Origin: Tunturibacter gelidoferens
Lineage (GTDB): Bacteria; Acidobacteriota; Terriglobia; Terriglobales; Acidobacteriaceae
DNA: 64,000 bases
Assembly (NCBI RefSeq): GCF_040358255.1
Contig: NZ_CP132938.1
Location: 5,084,001 to 5,148,000, forward strand
Reading direction: 5' to 3'
Shown piece by piece: positions 44,970-56,309 of the stretch (the stretch's first letter is position 1; each line of letters starts with the position of its first letter). The translations under genes and the position numbers were made by a program. The notes beneath the pieces were generated by a model that was not told the DNA's origin, did no database searches, and saw only the letters and a list, made by a program, of their open reading frames with translations.

Positions 44970-46095
44970 TACTTTGAAGCTGACAGCGCATTGTTGCGAG
45001 AGTGTTACGAAGTGGAACTCTCGCCTTGGTACTGTTATGTGCACATAACCGAATGCGACAGAGAATAACCATAAGCCGCACGTTCTCGCGGACCAGCTGA
45101 TGTGCGGTCTTTGGCTTCCGGTTAGCACTGTCGGGAGTCGTAATGCTGGCGATGCCGCTGGGTGCGCCATTGCTGATGTTGAACGCTGCGTCGTTGCTGT
45201 TGTGGGTTGAGGTTGCTTTGATATCCCATTGTTTTGCTCCCTTCTGCCCGGTGGGTATTGTTTGTTTCTCACACCGAAGCGAGACAACAAACGGTCGGAC
45301 GGCGGACGGGAGAGAACGAGTGCAGCGATGGTTGCAGGCCGGAGCGGTGGGCGTGGCAAGTGCCAAACATGCACCATCGTTTGACGCGCAGCCAGCGCTC
45401 GTCCAACCGGACGGAAAAGGCCCGCTCTTTGGGCCGTCCACCGGAGCGGCGCGAAGTGAGCCCAGGCGCGCCAGCAACTCCTAGCTAGGTTGATCCGTGA
45501 ATGTTTGTCACGATTGTGCCTAGCTTCCTGAATCCCAGAACGAGCTTCAATGTCTTTGGCTTAGTTTAGCGACGAGGGTATGCGAGTGGGATACTGGCTT
45601 GCGGCGAACGATTTGCTACTCCCGAATTACGGGCAAACCGGAAGTAATCCCCCAGTGCCCGCAAAGTCGGCTTCTCGGCAAATTCACATCTGTAATTGCC
45701 GCAAACTCCGTTAATGAGATGGTCCGCCGCTTGATCCTCCCATGAGGTTTGGAGGATCGTGTTTGGCAGGTTCATGGATATTGGGTGGCTTAGGCACGTT
45801 GTTTCGATAATTCTCCCATGCTGGCCCACCATTTCAAACTTCTCTAAGACGTAATACAAGAATTCCGCACCCCTCCTAATAAGCGAGACTGAACGTCTAT
45901 GCCCTACTTCATTCCAATGAATTGTCGAGTGCAGGTGCTCAGAACCTCAGGCGTCTACTACTCAGTGAAAGGACTGAGAAGTCCTCTGGCGCGCGTGCGG
46001 AATGGCCATCTGGGTTGAACTGATCAACTCATGTTCTCGGATGATGGATCTGGACGCTCCGCGGGACGCCTAATGAAAGCCGAGAGAACGAAGGT
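44970..46095. other. Gene-poor stretch of about 1.1 kb
   Basis: No convincing gene. A minus-strand frame at 45566-45859 reads MVGQHGRIIETTCLSHPISM but has only a weak ribosome site. The plus-strand frame near 45143-45484 starts in a hydrophobic run yet lacks a start signal and conserved motifs. Includes the upstream region of the receptor gene, in which I see no clear promoter, and a copy of the motif noted near 38985. Confidence 0.4.
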
Positions 46096-46671
46096 CTATC
46101 TTCCCTTGAAAAATGAAGGGCAATCAGCTTTTAGCGACCGTATTGATAAACCATCGGTTAAATATTCGTCTGTAATTGTATTGCCGGAAGCAGTCACAAA
46201 TCTGATCTCAATTTTTTTGTGGGCCAGAAAGTCAGAGATGATACTTTTTCCGGCAAGCAAATCCGAACCGTTCTTCGCGATATCCGCAATCCACGTTTTA
46301 GCCTCGTGATCGTCACTGCGAATCGACACTTGAGCCCAGCCAACGGAATAGTCAGAAACACTGTGGGACTGGTTTGCAATGACGGTTCCGGTACGAATCC
46401 GAACATGGTCAAACTTGCCTAATTTTTGGCAAGAAAACGCGATCCTTGGATGCCTGCCAGTCTCGATATCGGTCGCGGAAGTCTCTGCCTCGAGTGAGTA
46501 GGCTGTACTTAATTCTCCAGTCAACTCGTCCGTAATCATGACTTTTTGCCATTTGCCTCCGGCCAATCCGAAAACCACGGAAATTTCGCCTCGCGGCTCT
46601 GCGATAGTTTGCGACAGAGAAATCATGCTCGAAGCTGTTAGGACATATATGGCTATAAGTTTTCGCATCAT
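46096..46671 (-). CDS. Exported protein of unknown function (VasI-like appearance)
   Basis: The ATG at 46669-46671 gives 191 residues with a signal peptide (MRKLIAIYVLTASSMISLSQ). The mature part has WQKVMITDELTGELSTAYSL, then HPRIAFSCQKLGKFDHVRIR and a C-terminal FLAHKKIEIRFVTASGN, ending with DCPSFFKGR. The order 'W...D..T...........P.I.F.C' followed by a DF..HK.I.IRF helix-strand unit recalls type VI secretion-associated VasI-like and similar exported proteins, but no secretion genes are nearby and the similarity is by eye only. Monocistronic. Confidence 0.6.
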   Translation of the reverse strand: MMRKLIAIYVLTASSMISLSQTIAEPRGEISVVFGLAGGKWQKVMITDELTGELSTAYSLEAETSATDIETGRHPRIAFSCQKLGKFDHVRIRTGTVIANQSHSVSDYSVGWAQVSIRSDDHEAKTWIADIAKNGSDLLAGKSIISDFLAHKKIEIRFVTASGNTITDEYLTDGLSIRSLKADCPSFFKGR

Positions 46672-47446
46672 TAGCTCAAATGCTGGGTCTTCGACTTTAT
46701 CGGCCAACAGCCATTTTTCTTTAGTCTCACTGAGGTGCATTGAATGTCAGAAAGTATGCAAAGCTACTAGCCGCTAATCTTAGACAGGTCGAATGTCTAC
46801 ATGAGGATTTCGCTTTGGCGCGATCGCCTAGAAAGCAATTGGGAGATTCTATAGTCGGTAGTGAAAAACGCGATTGTGTTGACTCATACATCGACCGCAC
46901 CAGCCCGCACGCCGGCGTCGACCCTTATTGATTCTCAAGCATCAAGACGAAGACGTGTTGGATTTGATCGAATGCCATTGCTTACCTCTGAGCGCGATAG
47001 ATTTCTTTGTGGAAAGCTTTGCCTGGTTCTTTTGGTGTAGCTCGATGAGTGGAAGCTTTGCGCGGAGAGCGTCTTCAACTGCTCGATCGTCTTCCTGGCC
47101 AAGTCGATGTTGCCGGCAGCGGCATATCCGTATCCCAACCAATGCAAGAACAATCTTTTTGAATGATCCCACTATTTGAACTCCGATATTAATCAGAAAT
47201 GCTTCCTAAAGAGGAGCTAGCCACATAGCATACGGTTCATCGCAGATCGACGGTATCAAAATTGGACTGTGTAGCACCGGCCAGAGGCGCCTTCTGGCGC
47301 CGAATTGTCGAGTACGTGCTGCATAAATGAAATCACCTGAGCGAATTCGAGTGATGTCGTCGAGCCGAGAGAATCGCGAACGCCCTCGTTATCGGGATAT
47401 CATAACGAGGACAGTTCCCTTCTCTAACCGACAGCTGAGACCCATC
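46672..47446. other. Mostly non-coding; TPR remnant on the minus strand
   Basis: At about 47000-47153 the minus strand reads LHWLGYGYAAAGNIDLARKT, IEQLKTLSA, a single tetratricopeptide-like repeat typical of the C-terminus of acidobacterial TPR proteins. It decays into other frames on both sides. Nothing else is supported. Confidence 0.45.
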
Positions 47447-47791
47447 ATGACACGCACGGAAATTCTGCTACGACTCCAAACGATTAGAGACAAAGGAACT
47501 CAGGCTCTGAAACTCCTTGAGTCGCAGCCCCTCTCGGTCGATACACAGGCTGAAATTCGAAGTCTGGCCCAATGGATCAAAGAAGAGTTGCACAGCGAAT
47601 ACAACCGTATGTTGCCCGAGCGCGCGCAAAAGACAATGTCGGTATTCGAACTCAGCGTCTATTCACCCACGATAGAAGAAACTTGGAAGAAAAGTGGCAT
47701 CAGCCGTTTGAAGATCGACGGAACTCTCGATGAAAAATGGCAGGAACCGTTAGAGGCCGTGGTTTATAACGCCGGCAAGTATCTTTCTTGA
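47447..47791 (+). CDS. Conserved hypothetical protein, 114 aa
   Basis: The ATG at 47447 is chosen as the first with protein-like sequence; the open frame starts 120 bases earlier with low-complexity Arg/Ser. The product (MTRTEILLRLQTIRDKGTQA, then QAEIRSLAQWIKEELHSEYN) is mostly helical with a mixed C-terminus (VFELSVYSPTIEETWKKSG, ending VVYNAGKYLS). No signal or membrane segment is seen. Family not recognised. Confidence 0.5.
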   Translation: MTRTEILLRLQTIRDKGTQALKLLESQPLSVDTQAEIRSLAQWIKEELHSEYNRMLPERAQKTMSVFELSVYSPTIEETWKKSGISRLKIDGTLDEKWQEPLEAVVYNAGKYLS

Positions 47792-47858
47792 ATCGGAGGC
47801 ACTGAGTCCCTCTGCGGCTTGACCAGCGTCGAAACGCAGATCTGATCGAAAGAGGATC

Positions 47859-48030
47859 ATGGTGGTCCTTCTCGTCAAAGGCACCGGCGACGGAATTGTG
47901 GATCTTGAGTATGGTCGCCGCTATGCGGAAAGCATTCCCGGCTGTTGTTTCGAAGTCATCTCCGAAGCTGGACATTTTCCTCACATTGAGAAGCTGGATG
48001 AGGTGCTTGGATCGATCCGTGCATTCGAGT
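47859..48030 (+). pseudogene. C-terminal fragment of an alpha/beta hydrolase
   Basis: The frame reads MVVLLVKGTGDGIVDLEYGR, RYAESIPGCCFEVISEAGHF and PHIEKLDEVLGSIRAF, the last third of alpha/beta-hydrolase enzymes with the acid residue region (GTGDGIVD) and the catalytic His (EAGHFPH). The nucleophile part is absent. After AF the frame runs on with QYLGPNVGPICPNT to 48110. Confidence 0.6.
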
Positions 48031-48170
48031 GCGTTAGCGGGAAGCTGGCACGGTCAGCCCCTCAGTATTTGGGTCCAAACGTGGGTCCAATCTGCCCAAA
48101 TACTAGGTAAAAAGGTGTACTACGACGCAATACCGGACAAGAAGAATCAATACGTTAGAACATCCGCTTC

Positions 48171-48218
<48 letters not shown>

Positions 48219-48477
48219 TTTAAATCCCTCTTGCTTTTCAACAATTTACAGCCCAAGCCATTTGTCGTGTTCGAACTGGTGCCGCCGCGGAGTACACCGA
48301 AAGCGTTGCTTCCACCCGGGGACGGTATTGAAGCTCGCCATTCTGTGCACTTTTTGCCCAAAAAGAGGAGTTCCCAATATCTTGGCCGGGCTACTGTTGG
48401 TTGATCGTCCAATGCGGTAATTTCTGGACCTTTTGTTCGGGTTCGGCTAATGTGATCAAGTCATTTCTGGAGTTTTG

Positions 48478-51423
48478 ATGAGCTTTCGGGCCTTGCGTTT
48501 TATTTCTTCTGCCTTCATTTTTCTGACAGCCCTTTCAGCTATTGCGTCGGGAACCTCGCGTTCCAACATCTCCCTACCACTGACTTTTGAAGAGAACAAG
48601 GGCCAGGCACCTCGGCAATACCTTTTTCTCTCTCGCTACAATCAGATTGAAGCGATGTTTCTTCCTGACGGAGTGGATTTCTCGCTTCCGCAAACGAAGA
48701 ACAGGTCTCAGCATCTGGGTCTCAGACTTGTCGGGTCAAATGCGAAAACTCGAATCAGATCGTTCGAGCAAGCCGAGGGGCGGAGCAACTATTTGTTGGG
48801 GTCTGATCCTTCCCGCTGGATTCAAGGTGTTCCCAACTATTCACGCCTCAAATATGAAGGTGTTTATTCCGATATTGACCTCGTCTTCTACGGCAATTCA
48901 GATAAGCTCGAACATGACTTTCAGCTTGCTGCGGGTGCTAATCCCTCCAGGATTGCTTTTGAATTTGAAGCAGTGAGCAAAGCAAGTCTCTCGAAGAAAG
49001 GCGATCTACAGCTCCATCTTGACGAGGGTGTTCTCGTTCTGGATAAACCCGTCGCCTATCAAATGACATCGACTGGCCGAAACGTGGTAGATGCTGCCTA
49101 CGTGATCGGTCGCAATGGCGTGATTCAATTCAAGATCGGACGGTATGATCATACGTTGCCGTTGGTCATTGATCCTGCATTAAGTTATTCCACTTATCTT
49201 GATAAGCTTTCGCTCGGTGTTACCGCCATCGCGGTTGACGGAGCAGGATCAACGTATATTGCCGGATACACTTTCTCTTCTTCCTATCCCGCCACGTCCG
49301 GTGCTTTTCAGAGCGTTTGTACAGCCTGCCCTAACGGGCCTACCGTATTTGTTACTAAACTAAACTCAACTGGAACGGCTGATGTCTACTCGACTTTCAT
49401 TGGGGGAAGTGCCTATAACCAGCCTTTCGGGTTGGCGGTTGATGCCAACGGGGATGCGGTCGTTGTCGGCTATACCCATTCAACTGATTTCCCGGTCAAG
49501 AATCCGATTGATTCCGGAACCGTGGGCACCGGTACTCAGTTTGGCTTCATCTCCTCTCTGAGTCCGGACGGAAGTACCCTTAACTATTCAAGCCTACTGG
49601 GCGGTGGCAGCCAGGCGTTTCAATCCTCCACAACAATTGCGAATGCCGTTGCGATCGATGCAAATGGGAATGCCTACGTTACGGGGACGACGGACTCACC
49701 GGTATTTCCGACCACGCCGGGCGCCTTGAATTCGGGAACTCCTCAGTATCTAGCGTCTATTGCTTTTGTTTCGAAGTTTGTTCCGACAGGTACGCTCGCC
49801 TACAGTGCGCTGATCGGCAACGTTGAGCCGCAAAATGGCGGTGGAGGCTTGATCGGAGTAGAGGCAATAGCAGTTGACCCGCAGGGAAGCGCCTATATTA
49901 CCGGAGTGCGGGAACGCTATGGCCTACAACTGCGAACGCATATGCGACCCAGATACCCGGCTCCACGCCTTTCAGAGGGGTTTTTGTAACGAAACTTTCT
50001 CCGGATGCGTCCAGTCTTAGCTATTCGACCTTCCTGGGCACAGGCGGTGGCACTGGCATCGTGCTCGATTCAAATCTGGACGCTATCGTAATCGGCGATC
50101 CGGATTCGGCTTTCCGTTTACGGAATGAAGTCGCTCGGACTTACCGGGACGATTGCGTTTCCGCTCATCGGGTATCCTGATGTCACAAATCTTGTTCGTT
50201 GGGGATCGAATGGATTCGCGTTCATTGCTGCAGGTCCCGGGCTTACAGATCAGGAGCTCTACCTCGGGCGCAGCAGCATCATCACAATTCAAGCAGTAAA
50301 CGCTGTCCCCGCACTGGCAGGGTTATCGCCTTCCTCCGCGACTACTGGCGGCGGAGCTTTTACGCTCACCCTGAACGGCAGCAACTTCCTTACTGGCTCA
50401 ACTGTTTCCTGGAACGGAAGCATGCTGGCGGTGACGTATGTAAGCAGCACCCAACTCACTGCGTCAGTACCCGCCTCCGATTTAGCTCAAAGCGGAACCG
50501 CTCAGGTCACGGTGACGAATCCAGCTCCAGGTGGTGGGACCTCCTCTACTCAGGTCTTCACCATCATGGCAGCGATCCCTCAATTCGCCTCTTCAACTAC
50601 GTCGGTGACTTTTGGCAGCATCTCTCTGGGAACGTCCAGTGCTGCTCAGGCGATCACTCTGACCAACAGTGGAACAGCTGTCTTGAGTATCTCCGGTGTT
50701 GCGGCAAGCGGGGACTTTTCACAGACGAACACTTGCGTAGGGACGCTGGCGGTAAGCGCCACATGCCAGGTCTCTATCGTCTTTACTCCTACGGTCGTAG
50801 GACAACGCACCGGAACGCTCACGCTGAGTGACAATGCAACGGGCAGCCCACAAACTGTTACCTTGAGTGGTGCGGGAGTGCAGCCGTTGACCCTCGGCGT
50901 TGGCACAGGAGGTTCCACAACTACGACTGTAACTGGTGGACAGACAGCGACTTACAATCTTTCTCTTTCGGGCAGCCCCGGATTCAGTGGTACGGTCGCG
51001 CTCACCTGTTCCGGTGCTCCACAGAATGCGACGTGTTCCATCGTTCCATCTACTGTGACCCTGCCAGGAGGTGGTTCGGCCAACTTCGCGGTGACAGTCT
51101 CTACCTCAGCTCAGACGGCCTATCTTGAGGCGAGATCAAACACCATCGTGGCCGGTCTCGGTCTGTTTTCATTGTTCACCGCACCAATATTCCTGCTCAT
51201 TCGCAAGCGTCTCCCCACTCGCAAGTGGACTTCCACTCAAATCCAGATGCTATGTGCAGCGAGTGCACTGCTGATTACTCTCACTGCTTGTAGTGGTGGT
51301 TCCAAAGGAAGTTCGCAACCTGTAAGTCCTGCGGTGACGCCCCCTGGTACTTACGCTTTATCCGTCACCGCCGTGGCGGGGAACACTACAGTCTCTCAAA
51401 AGTTGACCCTTGTGGTTCAGTAG
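48478..51423 (+). pseudogene. SBBP-propeller / IPT-Ig secreted protein with two frameshifts
   Basis: GGAG precedes the ATG at 48478. The ancestral product (about 980 residues) has a signal peptide (RFISSAFIFLTALSAIASG), a DUF7948-like N-terminal domain (NYLLGSDPSRWIQGVPNYSR), SBBP propeller repeats (GNAYVTGTTDSPVFPTTPGA), an IPT/TIG domain (GLSPSSATTGGGAFTLTLNG), an abnormal-spindle-like (ASPM/HYDIN-type) Ig module (SVTFGSISLGTSSAAQAITL) and a C-terminal two-helix plus cysteine module. At about 49908 the correct reading moves to the +2 frame (AGTLWPTTANAYATQIPGST) and at about 50112 it returns to the first frame. The two shifts are 204 bases apart and compensate each other, but the scrambled segment contains a stop near 49987. 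Broken gene or sequencing errors. Confidence 0.75.
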
Positions 51424-51539
51424 CAGCAATGTCGCATCCGACTCACGCGGACCGAACTCAGGTCTGTGTGAAATTTCCAAGAATGCCGCACAAATGGCAA
51501 CCAACGCATTTTCACAAATACAACAGTGGCCTCAGAAGG

Positions 51540-51862
51540 GTTCCAATTGTGGGTCCTGTTTGAGGCCACGAGCTTTGAGCCGGGCTACGATTTCGGAGGG
51601 TTCGCCGGACATCTGCTCGACCACTCCTTCCTTGACCGGTGAGAAATTGAGCGGACGGCGGCTCACGACCACCGGCTTCCTGCCGTAAACCATTTGCCGA
51701 AGGCCAGCACGACTTCGACCGATTACGACGACATCGACGCTGCCATAGAATTCTTTGAAACCGTGCGGCTCCTGCTCGCCAGCACGCAGAAAAAATCGAG
51801 CGAGTTATCAGGCCGAGCCAGAAAGCCATCTATGCTGACTCCCAGAATACTGAGAGCTTCAT
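51540..51862 (-). pseudogene. DHFR/RibD-like reductase, decayed
   Basis: Across three minus-strand frames it reads LSILGVSIDGFLARPDNSLD, then HGFKEFYGSVDVVVIGRS, YGRKPVVVSRRPLNFSP and VVEQMSGEPSEIVARLKARG. This is the dihydrofolate-reductase-like family with its N-terminal VS.DGFIAR and VIGR.T motifs. The C-terminal half is absent. Confidence 0.6.
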
Positions 51863-52177
51863 GGACCGCCTCCCGGTTTAGATCAGTTGAGTCTAGTGAT
51901 GCTAATTTGCATGGTCGATAATTCGAGCTGAAACGTCAGTTGCCCTCTGACTCGAAATTGTGGATAGTCCCCGTAAGATCTCGCTGAGTGACTCGGCGAT
52001 TTGGTAACAGTTGAAAGCAACAGTAGTCCTAAATACCCGGACTTCTCGGCATGCAGGGCCTCCTACTGGATTCACAAATGCCGCGCGACGCAAGTCATCG
52101 AATATAAATGGTGGCCAGAGCCGGAGGGCTGTGTATGATTTTGGGCCACGCCTGCTGATGTCTACCATCAGGTGGCT

Positions 52178-52370
52178 GACCGCGCCCGTCTCAAGTCCTC
52201 GGCCAGAAGAATTGCGTCCGCGATTTCTCGCATTGATTTTCGCCGTTGACGGCTCTCCTTTTGATCATTTGATAGGCATCTTCTTCGTTTAAAGACAGAT
52301 CGCGCTGCAAGACGCTCTTTGCGCGTTCGAGGATACTCTTGACCGCTCCTGTGAGCTTGATACGACGCAT
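52178..52370 (-). pseudogene. ANTAR-domain fragment
   Basis: One frame reads RAKSVLQRDLSLNEEDAYQM and IKRRAVN; after a one-base shift the adjacent frame continues RRKSMREIADAILLAEDLRR. Together they form an ANTAR RNA-binding three-helix domain (AK..L..R..L.EE.AY..... ...R..M...A...L). The sensory N-terminus (usually GAF) is missing. Confidence 0.6.
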
Positions 52371-52458
52371 GCCGGTTGAATAGGTAGTGCTCAGACAGTA
52401 GTCCACAGATGAGCATTTTCTGGCCCGTCCATAAAAGAGTTTTCTGCGCGCGCTTACT

Positions 52459-55400
52459 TTAAAACGAGAACTTAGCGGCAAGCTGGACGAGACGAGGGGC
52501 TGCGGCGCTGACGATTTTGCCGAAGTTTTGTGTGTCTTCGACTTGTCCATCGACTGAGGCGGGACCGTAGAACTGACTGTGGTTGAAGGTGCTGAAGGAT
52601 TCGAGGCGGAACTCGAGGGATCTCGCTTCTGCGAAGCGGAGGTTCTTCTGGAGGGCCATGTCAAAGTTGTTGATGCCGGGACCGTAGAAGATGCGGCGCT
52701 TGGCGTTTCCGAGTTCTCCGAGATTTTCTTCTGGAAAGAGTGCAGTGTTGAAGGCTGGGCGACCGTTGCGGCCGTTGGTGTTGATCTTGAGCGCGCCGGG
52801 GAGATATTGCGGGGTGTCGAGCAGATAGTTGTTGGCGCCGTTGCCCAGGGTGCCGAGGAGGGAGTTGTCGGAGTTGTCGAATAGGGTGACGGGAAAGCCG
52901 GTAGCGAAGCGAGTGGTACCGGAGAGGCTCCATTCTTCGGTGAGGTGATTGCTTTTGTGAAAGAGAGTGGCGAGAGGGAGCGCCCACGTGTAACTGGCTA
53001 CGAAGTTGTGCTTGAGGTCCCACGCTGAGATGGTGCGGCTTTGGCGGGGGTCGATAGGATTGAGCTGTTCGCCGAGACTCGAGCCTTGGTCGATCGATTT
53101 GGCGTAGGTGTAGCTGAGGAGGAACTGCGAGCCGTGATGCTGGTAGCGGAGAGTGGTTTCGAGGGCGTTGTAGTTGGAGTTGGCTGCAGATTTGTCGGCT
53201 GTGTTTTCGCCGTAGTTGGGACCCTGCCCTACGCGAGTTCCCTGCACTGTCTGGCCGGCGCTGTTGGTGTACGTGGAGTCTTCGCCGAAGGGACCGCAAC
53301 CGTTGAGACTGAGACATAGCGCGGGGTCGCCGGTGTTGGCGGAGACAAGCGTGAGGATGCGGTGGCCTTGATTGCCGACGTAGCTTACGGTGAGCAGGGT
53401 GTGACCCGTAATCTGACGCTGGAGGGAGAGCATGTAGTTGTTGGTGTAGGGGGCACGGTTGCGGTAGTAGAAGAAGGGGTCGGCGGCGATGGGAGTGAAG
53501 TTGGCCCAGTTGACTGAAGTGTCGGGGTTGGACGGGGAGACGCTGTGAGAGGGAAAGCGAAAGGGAAAGCGCTGTCTGTTGTTGACTCCGGTGGCGGCGG
53601 TGATGAAGGGAGTTGCAAGTAGCGGGGGGCCGGGGCTGAGATAGTTGAAGCCGAAGGGTGGGACGGCGTACATGATTCCGGCGGAGAGGCCTGGAAAGGC
53701 AGTGTAGAAGAGGCCGTAGCTGGCGCGAATGCTGGACTGGCCGCTGGCTCCGAAGACTTTGCTCCAAAAGCCGTGATCGAACTTTGGAGAGTAGGCGAAG
53801 CCGAGGCGCGGGGCGAAGTTTTTGTAGCTGGTGGGGGCGATGGTGTTGGGAGCGCCGGGATAGAGCGTTGATTGCGCTCCTGGGATGTAGGTCTGGAGTT
53901 GATTGTATTTTTCGGACCAAGGTGCGATCACGTCCCAATGGAGACCGGCGTTGATAGTGAGATCGCTGCGGGCGCGCCAGCTATCTTGCACGTAGAGACC
54001 GAGGTAGCGGTTGCGCAGATAGAAGGGCTGGCCGGAGGATTGGGTGAAGTTGCTGGGCGTGCCGAGGAGGAAGTCGGCATAGGGATTACCGGTTTCAGTG
54101 CCGTTGATGTTGAAGGTGCCGTTGAAGGTAGCGTTGGGGTGTTCGTTGACCTGGTCGATGTGAAATTGGACGCCGAACTTGAGCGTGTGCGCGCCGATGG
54201 AACGGGAGAGTCCGTCGCTGAAGTAAAAGGTGTTGTTAATTTGGGTTAGGTTCGTGATGGGGACGCCCATGACAAAGGTAGGGAAAGTGATGTTTTCGAC
54301 GCCTTCGAACTGCGGGGCCTGAACGAAGATGCCTCCGTTTGCAGGGTCGGTGAAGCCCTGAGATGCGAGGCTGACGCCGAGGCCTCCTTTTGGCTGGCCG
54401 ATGATGTTGGCGTTGCGGAGGTAGCCGATGTGGAATTCGTTGACTTTGTTTGCTCCGATGACCTTGGTGTCGCCGACGGAGAAGAGTTGGGCACGACCGA
54501 TGAAGAGAGCGTCGAATCCGGGGATGCTCGCACCAGCGACGGAGCCAGGATACGGGTTGTCGAGGCTGTAGTCGTCGATGAAATAGTAGCCGGACAGCTG
54601 GCCGAACCGGCTGTTGCCGTCGACTCGTGCTGACCCTTTATCGTCGCGGACGGTTTGCGAGAAGGAGGAGCTGGAGAACTGATTTTGGCCGACGTTTGGG
54701 GAGGGGATGTATTGGAGAAGATTTTTTGCGGGGGCGGACCATGCGCTCTGGGGGATGTTTCCGTCAGGAAAGACGCTGGTGTAAGGTTCGCCGGCGGTGA
54801 TGGTGCGTCCTAGTTGCTGGCTCAGCAGCGATGCGAGATAGGAACCGCTGACAGATCCGGTGAGGTCGTCGAAGTTGCCGGAGCGTTGTGCGAGGGAGGG
54901 GACGGAGATGTTCCCCGTGGAGACGCCCTGCGTGGTCCGGGTTCCCTGATAGTCGGCGAAGAAGAATAGTTTGTCCTGCTAAATGGGGCCGCCGATGGCT
55001 CCGCCGAACTGATTTTGATTGAAGGGGGCGCGGGTTCGATCGAAGTAGCCCCTGGCGTCGAGGTTGGTGTTGCGGAAGAACTCGAAGGCTTTGCCGCGGA
55101 AGCGATTTGTGCCTGATTTGCTGACAACGGTGACGATGCCGCCGTTGTAGTTGCCATACTCGGGATCGAAGTTGGCGGTGAGGACGCGGAACTCTTCGAT
55201 GGAGTCTAGGTTCGGGATGACGGAGGTGCCTCCATTCATGTGCTCCTGAACGTCTATTCCGTTGACCAGGAATCCGTTGGAGGATTCGCGCTGACCGTTG
55301 ATGGAGAGGTTGCCGGGGTTTGCGTCGCCGGAGGGATCGAGGCCACCAGTGACTCCGGCCATGATGACGGAGCTGGGCAGAAGGGTTGAGATAGGGGCGA

Positions 55401-55913
55401 CGCCGGGCTGGATGGCGAGCAGGTCGGTGTAGCTGCGGCCGTTGAGGGGGATAGCGGTCATCTGATCTCCGGAGACTACTTCGCCCAGATGGGTGGCGGT
55501 GGTGTCGACCTGAACGCCGGCTTCGCTGGTGACGACTACGACGTCGGATCGTGTACCGATTTCCAGGGAGGCGTTGATGCGTAGAGCGGAGTCGGCGTCT
55601 ACAGACAGGCCGGTTTTTCGCTGCGCGTTGAAGCCTATCGCGGCGATGTCAATGTCGTAGTGACCTACTGGAAGATTTGGAAAGGTGTAGAAGCCCTGTT
55701 TGTCGGAGACTGTGTTGTAGGTTGTCTGCTGAGCGGTGTTGACCAGCTTGAGCGCTGCTCCTACGACAACGGCCCCGCTCCGGTCGGTGATGGCACCGGA
55801 GATGCTGCCTCCGGTTGCGGCTCGCAGAAGCGATGTGTTAGAACGAGCGATGCGAACGCTAGAAGAGACAGGAGCGTTTTGATGGAAGGAGAGCTTGACT
55901 TCGATAGCAGCAT
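52459..55913 (-). pseudogene. Oar-type TonB-dependent receptor behind a cobalamin riboswitch, broken
   Basis: The ATG at 55911-55913 with GAGG upstream starts a real signal peptide (IKTLLSLLAFASLVLTH). At about 55820 the frame must shift to reach the mature start AATGGSISGAITDRSGAVVV. The plug (MTAIPLNGRSYTDLLAIQPG) ends in GGAIGGPI, immediately followed by an amber codon at 54979-54981, then QDKLFFFADYQGTRTTQG in the same frame. The barrel continues uninterrupted to RLVQLAAKFSF. The intact receptor would be about 1150 residues. The cobalamin riboswitch upstream indicates control by B12 and possibly cobalamin-related uptake, although its sequence is Oar-type, not BtuB. Confidence 0.75.
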
Positions 55914-55994
55914 TACGCCTCAAAAAATGGCGTGGTAATCAGGCTAAGCTCAGGATGAGTGAGCGATCGCCCCCGTTTCCACGCGGGGTAGAAT

Positions 55995-56195
55995 CACGAC
56001 TTCTCCTGGGTAGGTCTCCTGATTTACAGGCGAAGCTGCTGTTGAGCGGCTCCTGACGCTTCGCCTTCCCCGATGGACTGAGTGGCTAGTGAAGGGTCTT
56101 TTCCTGATTACAGTGGCGGGACCATGCCGGACTCACACCGGCTTCCCTTTTATGCCCTCGCGGGCACCTAGGATGTTTCTCTTACAAACTAGCAT
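55995..56195 (-). promoter_or_regulatory. Cobalamin riboswitch
   Basis: Read on the minus strand, the conserved core is present in order: AAGGGAAGCCGGTG, GAGTCCGGCATGGTCCCGCC ending in the B12 box GCCACTGTAATCAGG, a peripheral stem-loop region, and 3' TCAGGAGACCTACCC. This is the AdoCbl-class consensus (GGGAA...GGTG..A.TCC...C.G.CCCGC.ACTGT). It ends about 80 bases before the receptor start, ideal for turning the receptor off when cobalamin is plentiful. Confidence 0.9.
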
Positions 56196-56309
56196 AAGAG
56201 AAAAGTTTGCGATATCAACAGGATTGTCTCCAGTGACGATTTTCACGGTTTCAGCAGTTGAGTAATTCAGTCTGTGAGCACGCTGCGCAACGATCCCCGG
56301 TGCGATGAG

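Noticed and set aside
52661..53938. 425-residue minus-strand frame rich in Arg, Leu, Pro and His
   Set aside because: It is a shadow of the TonB-dependent receptor frame on the same strand; low-complexity composition and no start signal.
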